Source of the DNA: Ignavibacteriota bacterium
GTDB lineage: Bacteria > Bacteroidota > Ignavibacteria > Tepidaquicellales > Tepidaquicellaceae
Reading direction: 5' to 3'
DNA length: 44,840 nucleotides
Assembly: GCA_003158365.1 (NCBI GenBank)
Contig: PMIW01000162.1
Span: forward strand, 1 to 44,840
Under the pieces are notes generated by a model. It was not told where the DNA came from. It did not search any database and saw only the letters and a list, made by a program, of their open reading frames with translations. Positions 28,684-38,092 of this stretch are shown piece by piece (positions within the stretch are counted from its first letter, which is position 1; each line of letters opens with the position of its first letter). The position numbers and the translations under genes are program-made.

Positions 28684-29717
28684 TTGTTTTCTATGAACTC
28701 CCAGTTTAACGGGGTTCCTCTTTTAATGTTTGTATTGGATTTTTTGCCTAAAACATCATAATAATATTTGGGATGCAATCCATACCCGGGTCTGATTGAC
28801 TTAATATTTTCTTTTGTGAAAACTTCACCTGTTTTTATATCTTTAACGACAAAAAGTGAACGCGCAAATACTTTATTCTTTTTTCCCTTTTCACCTAACA
28901 CATAAGTTATTTTTCCTGTAGCTTTTTCTGTTTCCCTGATTAACTTTGTCATTTGCGAAAACTCTGATGGCTCTATGGAAAATACCCAGTCTGTTCCCCC
29001 AAGTTTTCAATCTAGTATAAAATGTTTTTCGATAATCTTTGCTCCTAAAGCAGCTGCTGCTATAGGGACACCAATCCCTGTTGTATGATCTGATAAACCT
29101 GCTATACAACTAAATCTTTTTGCCATATCAGGTATGGTAAGCAGATTCGCTTCTTCAATTGGAGCGGGATATTCCGATGTACACTTTAGTAAAGCTATTT
29201 GATTATTACCTACATCTTTACAAGCATTTACCGCTTCTTCAATATCATTAAGTTCTGCCAAACCTGTGGAAATTACTATTGGTTTTCCTTTCGATGCAAT
29301 ATATTTAATAAGGGGAATATCAAATATTTCAAAAGATGCAACTTTATACATAGGGACATCAAGCTCTTCGAGAAAATCTACCGCTGTAAAATCAAAAGGT
29401 GTGGAAAAGAATATTAAATCTAAACTTTCTGCATGCTTCTTTAATTTACTGTGCCACTCCCATGGCGTATATGACTGCCTATATAGCTCATACAGTGTTT
29501 TACCGTCCCAAAGTGAACCGTTATTAATCCTAAAATATTCATTATTACAATCTATTGTCAGCGTATCTGCTGTGTAAGTCTGAATTTTAATTGCATCAGC
29601 GCCGGATTCTTTTGCAGCGGAAATAGTTTTCAATGCTAAATCGATACTTTGATTGTGATTAGCAGAGAGTTCTGCTACAATAAATATTTTTTTAAAATCA
29701 AAATTATTTTTCATCAT
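28680..29717 (-). pseudogene. pseI: NeuB/PseI-family nonulosonic acid synthase interrupted by an in-frame TGA at 29007-29009
   Basis: N-terminal part IFIVAELSANHNQSIDLALKTISAAKESGADAIKIQTYTADTLT...IEKHFILD, then TGA, then in the same frame KLGGTDWVFSIEPSEFSQMTKLIRETEKATGK...KENIKSIRPGYGLHPKYYYDVLGKK (SAF domain). No frame change is needed. Confidence 0.85.
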
Positions 29718-29718
29718 T

Positions 29719-30753
29719 TCAACCTTTTAAATTACTGCAAATCTCAGGAATAACCGATAGCATCTTATGTTTGATAAATATATTTTTTACGGTCATAAAT
29801 AATTTTTCCCTGATTCCTGAATCAGATATTACGTTTATTAATTTATTTGATAATTCTTCAATTTCAATATTATTAATATCTCCGATAGAATACGCTAATT
29901 CTTTTTCTTTTAACTGTTCATTAATAGCTATCTGATTTTCCACAGTAAAACCTGTTACAATCGGGGTATTTAATTTCAGCAATTCCCAAACGGTACTTCC
30001 TGAAGCACTGACAGCTAAATCGCACCACTTAATTAATGAAACGACATTATTAGAATTTTGAACTACTTCTATTGAATGCTTGCTTTCCTTCATATAATTT
30101 AAAATCGAATCTATATATACGTTAGTAAAGCCCAATAGAGTTTTAATACTTAATTTTGTATCGTTTTTTTCAAAGGCTTTAAGAACTTTTAGCGTATTAT
30201 TATTTTCATCACTTCCACCCATTGTAATTAAAATATTTTTGCACTCATTTTTCAGACTCCTTCTCCACCCTCTCAATTCTCTAAATTCTCTTCTTAATAA
30301 TACATACCGCAAGCCTAGAAATAGTTTTGTGTAATTTTCACAGGAATATTTGAATATTTTTTCCGCATTTATATTCTGATTCAAAATGTAATCACTGACA
30401 TAATGACATTTTGCTATATCATCTATACACATCAATTTAAGCCCGTAATTTTTTATAATTGTTTGATATTCGGTTTCAAATTTATAACCATCCGTGATTA
30501 CCAAATCTATTTCATTATTCTTTGCATATTTTGCAGTATATTCTGAATCTTTCAATAAATTATCATATTCTGTAATTTTTATAACTTTGAACTTTTCATT
30601 TGCTATTCTGTCTATTACTTTTTGTTGACTGGAATTTGTAACAAAAATAACATTATGCTTTTCTTCACTCAACATTTGTCCGAGAGCAATGCATCGTATA
30701 ACATGACCGGTACCAATTTCAAATGAAGCATCCGCCCTTATAAGAAAATTCAT
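29719..30753 (-). CDS. pseG: PseG-like UDP-sugar hydrolase
   Basis: FLIRADASFEIGTGHVIRCIALGQML...ILITMGGSDENNNTLKVLKA...WCDLAVSASGSTVWELLKLNTP. Confidence 0.9.
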   Translation of the reverse strand: MNFLIRADASFEIGTGHVIRCIALGQMLSEEKHNVIFVTNSSQQKVIDRIANEKFKVIKITEYDNLLKDSEYTAKYAKNNEIDLVITDGYKFETEYQTIIKNYGLKLMCIDDIAKCHYVSDYILNQNINAEKIFKYSCENYTKLFLGLRYVLLRREFRELRGWRRSLKNECKNILITMGGSDENNNTLKVLKAFEKNDTKLSIKTLLGFTNVYIDSILNYMKESKHSIEVVQNSNNVVSLIKWCDLAVSASGSTVWELLKLNTPIVTGFTVENQIAINEQLKEKELAYSIGDINNIEIEELSNKLINVISDSGIREKLFMTVKNIFIKHKMLSVIPEICSNLKG

Positions 30754-30756
30754 AAG

Positions 30757-31620
30757 CTATTTTGCGGAATTTATATTTTTATTTCCAATAAACATTCCCG
30801 ATTTGGTTTGTACTTTAAATATTTTGTTTTCTCTGATTTCATTAATAACATATTCTTTTACAGATTTAAATAATTTTTCCCACATATTAACCGGAATATC
30901 TTTATACAAGTAAATTTGAGATTTTAAATAAATCAAATAATAATCCAAAAACGGTTCCGGTGACTCAAACAACAATTCATTATCAAGTGTATAACCCGTA
31001 ACATTTGAAAAATATTTACTCAGAACAGATTCTCCTTCTTCCAGATTAAACCCAGTACACCTTTCTGGATTTCCTGTTGTGTATTCAGGAAACTTTAATG
31101 ATTTCATAAAATTGAAATGTAAATCATATAATTGGTGCATATAATCAGATGAATTGGTTGTCGCAATAAAAACTCCCTGTAATGTCATTGAATTGGATAA
31201 TCTTTTTAAAAATTTCTCTTTATCTTTTATATGCCACAACATATGATTACACATAATTAAATCATAACTGTTAGATTCATAATCTATTACTTCAACATCT
31301 GCAACTTCATATTTTACTTTTTCCTTATTTTCTATTGTTTGTTCACTTGCGGTTTGAATATTTGATTTGGAAAGATCATAACCCGAATAATAATTTCCTA
31401 TACTTTTTTGCAACAGATATTTTATAAACCTGCCTTCACCGCATCCTAAATCCAAAACTTTATTAATGTTTTCCTCATTTGGTAATTTATCAAGAACCCA
31501 TGCATCCCACATCACCCTGATTTTACTAAAGTTTTTATGAACATTTATTCTTTTCATCAAATCAGTACTATCGCTATAATATTCCTTAATATTATTTAAA
31601 AATGTTAATTCACTATTCAT
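30757..31620 (-). CDS. Class I SAM-dependent methyltransferase
   Basis: NKVLDLGCGEGRFIKYLLQKSIGNYYSGYDLSKSNI; YDLIMCNHMLWHIKDKEKFLKRL. Confidence 0.88.
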   Translation of the reverse strand: MNSELTFLNNIKEYYSDSTDLMKRINVHKNFSKIRVMWDAWVLDKLPNEENINKVLDLGCGEGRFIKYLLQKSIGNYYSGYDLSKSNIQTASEQTIENKEKVKYEVADVEVIDYESNSYDLIMCNHMLWHIKDKEKFLKRLSNSMTLQGVFIATTNSSDYMHQLYDLHFNFMKSLKFPEYTTGNPERCTGFNLEEGESVLSKYFSNVTGYTLDNELLFESPEPFLDYYLIYLKSQIYLYKDIPVNMWEKLFKSVKEYVINEIRENKIFKVQTKSGMFIGNKNINSAK

Positions 31621-31629
31621 CTTTTGTGT

Positions 31630-32829
31630 TTATTTTGTTAACAAATGCTTTATTTTATCTGTTACATATTCAATTTCTACATCACTTAAATCCGGAAACA
31701 TTGGAATACTCAGACAGTTCTTATAATAATTTTCCGAATTTGGAAAATCACCCTGCTTGTAGCCATATTTTTGAGCATAATAAGGTTGTAGATGAACCGG
31801 GATATACAGGACCTGCGATCCGATTTTATTCTCCCTCAATTCTTTCATGACTGAATTTCTTGACCTTCCAAGTTTTTCGAAATCGATTTGCAAAGTATAT
31901 AAATGGTAAGATGATTTTACATATTCTTTTTCTACCGGTGTAGTTACTATATTAATTTCTGAAAATCGGGAATTATAATACTCCGCAATCTTTCTTCTTC
32001 TCTCCACAAACTTATCTATCTTTTTCAATTGACTCAATCCAAGTGCACACTGAATATCGGTGATTCTGTAATTGTGGCTTACTTCATTCATTTCATAATA
32101 CCACATATTCGGTTCCTTTTTTTCATCATAAGCCAAATTTTTGTTTACAAACTTATCCGCATTTTTATGCATCCCGTGATTTCTGTAAATTATCAATCTT
32201 TTATATAATTCTTCATCATTTGTCGTCGCAATTCCGCCTTCACCTGTAGTAATATGCTTGACTGGATGGAAACTAAAGACCGCAATGTCTGAAAATTCAC
32301 ATGAACCAACTTTGTTATTTTTGTAACTGCTGCCAAAAGCATGACAAGCATCTTCTATAATTTTAAAATTATATTTTTTCTTTAAATCATAGATTTCTTC
32401 CATATCACAGGAATGACCTCCCAGATGAACAGGTATAACAAAATCAATTTTTTGCTTTTGTAATTTATTTTCGAATTCTTCAACGGATAAATCGAATGTA
32501 TCGGGTGTAACATCTGAAAAAACAACATCGGCACCAACAAATTGTGTACAGTTTGCTGAAGCAAGAAAAGTTACAGTTGACGTTACTGCATTCATTCCTT
32601 TTTTTAAACCTAATGCAAGACTGGCAATATGCAACGCAGATGTACCGCTCGAGCAGGCTACCGCATATTTTACATTCAAATACTTTGCAACCTCCTCTTC
32701 AAATTTATTTATCGCCGGACCTTGCGTAATAAAATCGCTCCTCAGCACTTCCACAACTGATTGAATGTCTTCTTCGCTTATCTTTTGTCTGCCATACGGT
32801 ATAAATCTGTTAGGACTTTGAATTTTCAT
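31630..32829 (-). CDS. pseC: PseC-like PLP-dependent aminotransferase (DegT/DnrJ/EryC1)
   Basis: FIPYGRQKISEEDIQSVVEVLRSDFITQGP; FKIIEDACHAFGSSY; VFSFHPVKHITTGEGGIATTND (PLP lysine). Confidence 0.88.
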   Translation of the reverse strand: MKIQSPNRFIPYGRQKISEEDIQSVVEVLRSDFITQGPAINKFEEEVAKYLNVKYAVACSSGTSALHIASLALGLKKGMNAVTSTVTFLASANCTQFVGADVVFSDVTPDTFDLSVEEFENKLQKQKIDFVIPVHLGGHSCDMEEIYDLKKKYNFKIIEDACHAFGSSYKNNKVGSCEFSDIAVFSFHPVKHITTGEGGIATTNDEELYKRLIIYRNHGMHKNADKFVNKNLAYDEKKEPNMWYYEMNEVSHNYRITDIQCALGLSQLKKIDKFVERRRKIAEYYNSRFSEINIVTTPVEKEYVKSSYHLYTLQIDFEKLGRSRNSVMKELRENKIGSQVLYIPVHLQPYYAQKYGYKQGDFPNSENYYKNCLSIPMFPDLSDVEIEYVTDKIKHLLTK

Positions 32830-34237
32830 TATTATATTCTTCCCAAAATTTTATATTGTAATAAATTTTGTTTTCAGGATTTTTTATTAATTTATTTTTA
32901 AAAAAATTATACAATTCCCTGTACCCTTCTTTTACGGATATATAATTAAAAGAATCCACTTCTTTTTCATATTTGTCAAATGATACTTTGTAATTTCTAT
33001 TGTCTTTCTCAGATTTATTAATATTTATTTTTACTTTAGGGAATATCTCTTTCGCTAAATAAGCAACATCAATTATTTTAAGATTGTTTTTCTTATTTCC
33101 GATATTATAGATTCGGTTACCAACAATCTCCAACTTTGAATTTAATACAGAAATTATTGCTTTTGAAACATCTTTCACGTGAACATTTGGTCTCCACTGC
33201 TCTCCGCCAAATACGTTAAGTTCTTTATAAAAATATGCATTCTTAGCAAACAAATTCACGACCAAATCAAACCTTGATCTATTTGAAACTCCAAATACTG
33301 TAGATAACCTCAAAATGGTAGGTGAAAAATTCTGGCTTACTTGGTTTAAAATAGCATGTTCCGACATCAATTTCATTCGTCCATAATGTGAAACAGGATT
33401 AACGGATGATGATTCCGTTAAGAAGTTATCTGGGTCTTTGCTTGCTCCATATACACTGCAGGAAGAAGTATATATAAATCTGTTAATATTTAAATATGAA
33501 CATAATGATGCCATCGAATTTACAGACAGGAAATTTGTTTTGAAAGCGGTTTCAGGAATTAGCGCACATGCGGGATCACCTACAATCTCCGCCAAATAAA
33601 CGACTGCATCTACATTGGAAATCGCTTTAATCAAGGTATTCGTATCTATAGCATCACCTTTTATCCTCTTAAAATAATCGGAATTAATTTTGTCCAAAGA
33701 ATCCTGGTTATAAACAAAATTATCGAGAACTTTTACCATATAACCTTTTTTTAATAATGCTCTAACCAAAACCGAACCAATATATCCTGCACCGCCTACA
33801 ACCAAAATCTTTGCTGGTATTTTATTTTTTTTGATTTTATATAAATAAGTCCCTGAAATTAATTCATCAAAACTAATTGCGCCTTTCACAATCATTTTAT
33901 CGTCAACAATGGGTATTAAAATATATTTTCTTGAATAGCTGTCATCCGGATAAAGTTTATTCAGCCTGTTTATTATATCGTTCTTATTACCTTCGTTATT
34001 TAGTTGATTTGATGTTATATACACGGGTACTTTGTTCATTACAATTTTGAGTTGCGTTTCAAGACTATATCCTTTTAGTAATGACCTTCTTAAATCACCT
34101 TCAGTTATAACACCTTTTAATTTTCCCGATTTATCGATAATAGTAATAAGAATTCCGAATTTGCTTTTGATTTTTTCAAAAGCATATCTTATTGTCTTTT
34201 CTTCATTTATATTAATATATAAATTTGAATCGTGCAT
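32810..34237 (-). CDS. Fusion of N-terminal tandem CBS domains with an NAD-dependent epimerase/dehydratase (extended SDR)
   Basis: GKLKGVITEGDLRRSLL...YILIPIVDDKMIVKGAISFDEL (CBS pair) followed by ILVVGGAGYIGSVLVRALLKKGYMVKVLDN...YTSSCSVYG...SHYGRMK (YxxxK). Confidence 0.88.
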   Translation of the reverse strand: MHDSNLYININEEKTIRYAFEKIKSKFGILITIIDKSGKLKGVITEGDLRRSLLKGYSLETQLKIVMNKVPVYITSNQLNNEGNKNDIINRLNKLYPDDSYSRKYILIPIVDDKMIVKGAISFDELISGTYLYKIKKNKIPAKILVVGGAGYIGSVLVRALLKKGYMVKVLDNFVYNQDSLDKINSDYFKRIKGDAIDTNTLIKAISNVDAVVYLAEIVGDPACALIPETAFKTNFLSVNSMASLCSYLNINRFIYTSSCSVYGASKDPDNFLTESSSVNPVSHYGRMKLMSEHAILNQVSQNFSPTILRLSTVFGVSNRSRFDLVVNLFAKNAYFYKELNVFGGEQWRPNVHVKDVSKAIISVLNSKLEIVGNRIYNIGNKKNNLKIIDVAYLAKEIFPKVKININKSEKDNRNYKVSFDKYEKEVDSFNYISVKEGYRELYNFFKNKLIKNPENKIYYNIKFWEEYNNENSKS

Positions 34238-34241
34238 TATT

Positions 34242-34694
34242 TTATCTTTTTAAAATTTCCCATGGATTCCAGTAATAGGCTTCATACCTGAAATCATCGT
34301 TCTTGCTTTCTTCAAGGGTTGAAGTAGAAAAGAATATCAAATTAGTGTCTTCTTTTAAAGTCATAAAACCATTTGCAAATCCTTTTGGAATATATAAAAT
34401 CGAAGGTGATTTATCACTCACAACATACCTGTTTATTTTTAAATCTTTTGAAGGTTTTTTCCAATTATCGATTTTTACGGCTGCAACTACTGCCGCACCC
34501 GTTACTACGTAAACATATTTTGATTCGTTTTTATGTGCATGCCATGCTCTGACAAAATTATTTTGGTAATTGGATACTTGGTAAAATCTTTTAATTGAAT
34601 TCATATCAAAATCATTACAAAATCTTACTTCGCCTCTGTCATCTACAGACACTCCGCCTTTGATTAAACCGATTTCATTTTCTGATTGATTCAT
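34242..34694 (-). CDS. RmlC/WxcM-like cupin (dTDP-4-dehydrorhamnose 3,5-epimerase family-like)
   Basis: FVRAWHAHKNESKYVYVVTGAAVVAAVKID...SPSILYIPKGFANGFMTL. Confidence 0.8.
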   Translation of the reverse strand: MNQSENEIGLIKGGVSVDDRGEVRFCNDFDMNSIKRFYQVSNYQNNFVRAWHAHKNESKYVYVVTGAAVVAAVKIDNWKKPSKDLKINRYVVSDKSPSILYIPKGFANGFMTLKEDTNLIFFSTSTLEESKNDDFRYEAYYWNPWEILKR

Positions 34695-34726
34695 AATAAT
34701 TTATGTTTTAATAATTAGTTTGTATA

Positions 34727-35206
34727 CTACAAATATAAATAAAAATCAAAATATTTTTGTTTGTTTATGATATAAGATTTTTTAAATAAATATCCGGCAT
34801 TCAAGAAAATTTTTTGAGATGCTTCATTAAAATCCTTTACTGTTGCTTTGATTTTTGAAACGTTTGGATATTCCTTTATAATTACTTTTTGTGAAAGTGA
34901 AAGCATTTTCCCCGATATTTTTTTTCCTCTGAATCTTTTATGAACACTTATACTTATTTCCGCTTCATTATTTTTTACAATGTATCTAACCTGTCCTATT
35001 AATTTATCTCTAAAATGAAATAACAAGAATAGATGATTTATATCTTTTAATTTTTTTGTAAACCAATTTTTATGTTCTTCCCATTTTATAACTGTGCTGA
35101 CAGATGAGTTCAATCTAACAAGCGGATCATTGGATAGATAAAATATTTTTCTAATATCGGAAGGTACTGCATTTCTGAGCGATATTTTAATATTGTTTTT
35201 CACCAA
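34727..35206 (-). CDS. GNAT family N-acetyltransferase (PseH-like)
   Basis: ISLRNAVPSDIRKIFYLSNDPLVRLNS...EISISVHKRFRGKKISGKMLSLS...ASQKIFLNAGYLFK. Confidence 0.82.
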   Translation of the reverse strand: MVKNNIKISLRNAVPSDIRKIFYLSNDPLVRLNSSVSTVIKWEEHKNWFTKKLKDINHLFLLFHFRDKLIGQVRYIVKNNEAEISISVHKRFRGKKISGKMLSLSQKVIIKEYPNVSKIKATVKDFNEASQKIFLNAGYLFKKSYIINKQKYFDFYLYL

Positions 35207-35241
35207 AATATTCTTTTGTTAAGTTTAAATTTTAATTAATG

Positions 35242-36420
35242 TCATTTAATAAAGCTAATGAACTGAATGATTGTTTCCACCACAAATTCAATTTGTTCGT
35301 CCCTTAGTTCCGGATAAATAGGAAGAGCTATTGTTTCGTTAGAAGCCCTTTCTGAATTTACAAAACTTGTATTCTCAAATCTTGATTTCAGGCTTGCGAA
35401 ACATTCCTGCTTGTGAAAAGGAACGGGATAATATATTTCCGTACTGACTTCTTTTTCTGTCAGATGCTTTCTTACATCATCGCGATTCTGCACCCTGATT
35501 ACATACTGATTGTAAATGTGATAGTTTTTAAACCCGCTGTCTTTATATATTGCTCCGGGCAATAATACTTTTTCCTTACTGCTGAATTCGGTTATGCCCT
35601 CTTTACCTGCTACACCCGATTCCATAAATAATTTTGTATAAAGACCTGCATTTTTTCTGCGTTTTTCGGACCAGCTGTCGAGATGTGGAAGTTTTACGTT
35701 TAATACTGCTGCCTGAATTGCATCGAGCCTGAAGTTACCTCCGATGATTTTGTGATAATATTTTGGCTTACCCCCGTGCACTCTCATAATCCTTAACTTT
35801 GCACCAAGCTCATCATTATTAGTGATTACAAGTCCGCCGTCACCAAAGCATCCAAGATTCTTACTCGGGAAAAATGAGAAACAGCCTATATCTCCGTGGT
35901 TACCTACTTTTCTTCCGTCTTTATACTGCACTCCTATTGCCTGTGCTCCGTCTTCGATTACTTTCAGGTTATGTTTCTTTGCAAGAGCTGTTATTTCATC
36001 CATTTCAGCGGATTGACCGTAAAGATGAACAGGAATAATTGCTTTTGTTTTACTTGTTATTTTGTTCTCAATAGATTTTACATCTATGTTGTATGTCACA
36101 GGATTCGAATCAACAAAAATAGGTATCGCATTCATTCTCGAAACAACACCTGCAGTCGCGAAGAATGAATAAGTCGGTACAATAATTTCGTCACCGGGTT
36201 TTATGTCTATTGCCATTAAAGCGATAAGTAATGCATCCGTTCCAGAGGAGACCCCGATTGCATACTTGCAGTCAAGATATTCACACATTGATTTTTCCAG
36301 TTTTTCTACTTCCGGACCAAGAATAAAATATTGTGACTCAGCTGTCCTAATTAACGCTTCATCAAGTTCATTCTTCAAGGTTTTATATTGCGCTTTTAAA
36401 TCAAGTAATGGTACTTTCAT
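35242..36420 (-). CDS. DegT/DnrJ/EryC1 aminotransferase (WbpE/WlbC-like)
   Basis: VPLLDLKAQYKTLKNELDEALIR; YFILGPEVEKLE; KVIEDGAQAIGVQY; FSFFPSKNLGCFGDGGLVITND. Confidence 0.9.
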   Translation of the reverse strand: MKVPLLDLKAQYKTLKNELDEALIRTAESQYFILGPEVEKLEKSMCEYLDCKYAIGVSSGTDALLIALMAIDIKPGDEIIVPTYSFFATAGVVSRMNAIPIFVDSNPVTYNIDVKSIENKITSKTKAIIPVHLYGQSAEMDEITALAKKHNLKVIEDGAQAIGVQYKDGRKVGNHGDIGCFSFFPSKNLGCFGDGGLVITNNDELGAKLRIMRVHGGKPKYYHKIIGGNFRLDAIQAAVLNVKLPHLDSWSEKRRKNAGLYTKLFMESGVAGKEGITEFSSKEKVLLPGAIYKDSGFKNYHIYNQYVIRVQNRDDVRKHLTEKEVSTEIYYPVPFHKQECFASLKSRFENTSFVNSERASNETIALPIYPELRDEQIEFVVETIIQFISFIK

Positions 36421-36469
36421 GTTTATTAAAATTTATGTTCAGAAAAATCATTCAGTAATTATTTTCAAA

Positions 36470-37045
36470 TTATATTTCTTTAACAAGATTATTTTCCAAC
36501 TTGTACTTTTTCTGTGATTTATCACAAAAAGCAATTCCGTCTTTATCGAATTTTAATTTTTTACCTGCTTCGCTCAGCCACCCTACAACTCTGGCAGGAT
36601 TACCCACTGCAAGTGCAAAATCCGGAATATCTCTGGTAACTACAGCCCCTGCTCCGATAAATGCGAACCTGCCGATTGTATGTCCGCATACTATCGTGCT
36701 GTTCGCACCCAGCGACGCACCTTCTTTTACTAAAGTCTTTAAATAATATTGCGCACCTACCTGGGGATACTTGCTTCTCGGATCAATTATATTTGTAAAA
36801 ACCATCGATGGACCGCAAAATACGTAATCTTCCAGCTCGACACCTTCGTAAACAGATACGTTGTTTTGTATCTTTACAAAATTTCCGATTTTTACGTTAT
36901 TACCGATATTTACATTTTGTCCCAGAACACATTTGCTCCCTATTTTAGAACCGGATTGAACGTGGGAGAAATGCCACACTTTGGTACCTTCGCCAATTTC
37001 GACATTTTCATCAACAACGGCGAATTCATTTACATAATAATTCAT
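36470..37045 (-). CDS. Left-handed beta-helix N-acetyltransferase (WbpD/WlbB-like)
   Basis: VNEFAVVDENVEIGEGTKVWHFSHVQSGSKIGSKCVLGQNVNIGNNVKIGNFVKIQNNVSVYEGVELEDYVFCGPSMVFTN hexapeptide repeats. Confidence 0.9.
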   Translation of the reverse strand: MNYYVNEFAVVDENVEIGEGTKVWHFSHVQSGSKIGSKCVLGQNVNIGNNVKIGNFVKIQNNVSVYEGVELEDYVFCGPSMVFTNIIDPRSKYPQVGAQYYLKTLVKEGASLGANSTIVCGHTIGRFAFIGAGAVVTRDIPDFALAVGNPARVVGWLSEAGKKLKFDKDGIAFCDKSQKKYKLENNLVKEI

Positions 37046-37093
37046 AATATTGTGAGTTTATTGATTATTTTTGAAAAGTACTTACAATTACTA

Positions 37094-38062
37094 TTATTCA
37101 TTTAATTTGACCTGCGAAATTTCCAGAACATCAAGTACATCCTTGGCGTGAACACCGTCCGTCCTCGGAGTTTTATCATTTATTATGCAGTCAAAGAAAT
37201 GTTTTTGCTCTTCTTCAAGCGGAGCTTTTTCCGGATAACTTATAACTTCATAATCCGAATCGAATTTTTCTATCGACCCGTTCACTATGCTGAATCCCTT
37301 TTTATAAAATTTAAGCTTTTCATTTTTCGAACTGTCCTGGAATACAAGCATCCCCTTGTCTCCTATTACTACTACACGGTGCTCTTTGAACGGATGAAGC
37401 CAGCTTACGAAAATGTGTGCGTGTACATTGTTCGGATATTTCAGGTATGTCAGAGTAGTATCTTCAATTTTTTCCTGCACAAATGCAGCCCCTTTAGCTC
37501 CGATATAAACAGGTTTGCTTCCTGTCAGGAACTGAATTATAGAAATATCGTGCGGGGCAAAACTCCATAATATGTTTTCTTCACTTCTTATCGTACCTAA
37601 ATTCAGCCTGTTGCTGTAAATATACTGAAGATTACCTATCAACCCTTCATCTATCATATCTTTCATTGTAAGTACAGCCGGATGATATAACAATACGTGC
37701 CCTACCATCAATTTTAATTTCCTTTCGTTCGAAATATTTATTAATTCAAAGGCTTCAGCTGAAAGCAAAGTAATCGGTTTTTCAACAAGTACATTTTTAT
37801 TTGCAAGAAGACATTTTTTTGCAACATCAAAATGAGTTTCTGCTGAGGTTGAAACAATTACTGCATTTATTCCGGAATCGTTTAAAACGTCATCCAGGTT
37901 AGAAGTAAATTTAATTTCTTTCGAAACCTGCTCAACCTTGCTTATGGCTGAGGAATTTATGTCACAAACAGATATTAAATTTTTATTTAAGATTTTGTAT
38001 GCGGTCTTAACATGATTCATTCCCCATTTCCCGCAACCTATAACTGCTAATTTTATTTCCAA
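37094..38062 (-). CDS. Gfo/Idh/MocA oxidoreductase (WbpB/WlbA-like)
   Basis: KLAVIGCGKWGMNHVKTAYKI; NVLVEKPITL; LMVGHVLLYHPAVLTMKDMI. Confidence 0.9.
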   Translation of the reverse strand: MEIKLAVIGCGKWGMNHVKTAYKILNKNLISVCDINSSAISKVEQVSKEIKFTSNLDDVLNDSGINAVIVSTSAETHFDVAKKCLLANKNVLVEKPITLLSAEAFELINISNERKLKLMVGHVLLYHPAVLTMKDMIDEGLIGNLQYIYSNRLNLGTIRSEENILWSFAPHDISIIQFLTGSKPVYIGAKGAAFVQEKIEDTTLTYLKYPNNVHAHIFVSWLHPFKEHRVVVIGDKGMLVFQDSSKNEKLKFYKKGFSIVNGSIEKFDSDYEVISYPEKAPLEEEQKHFFDCIINDKTPRTDGVHAKDVLDVLEISQVKLNE

Positions 38063-38092
38063 TTTTTATTAATTTTATTTATTAAATGTGTT

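Noticed and set aside
29007-29009. In-frame TGA in the NeuB/PseI gene as a possible selenocysteine codon
   Set aside because: The family has Arg/Lys, not Cys, at this position. I see no clear bacterial SECIS-like hairpin directly after the TGA. A nonsense mutation or sequence error is simpler.
28891-29109. 72-aa minus-strand ORF (MYSRFIRSYNRDWCPYSS...) overlapping the interrupted synthase
   Set aside because: It is an out-of-frame shadow of the neuB-like coding sequence with no recognisable domain.
37148-37570. 140-aa plus-strand ORF opposite the Gfo/Idh/MocA gene
   Set aside because: The minus-strand frame has strong family motifs; the plus-strand translation looks like a codon shadow.
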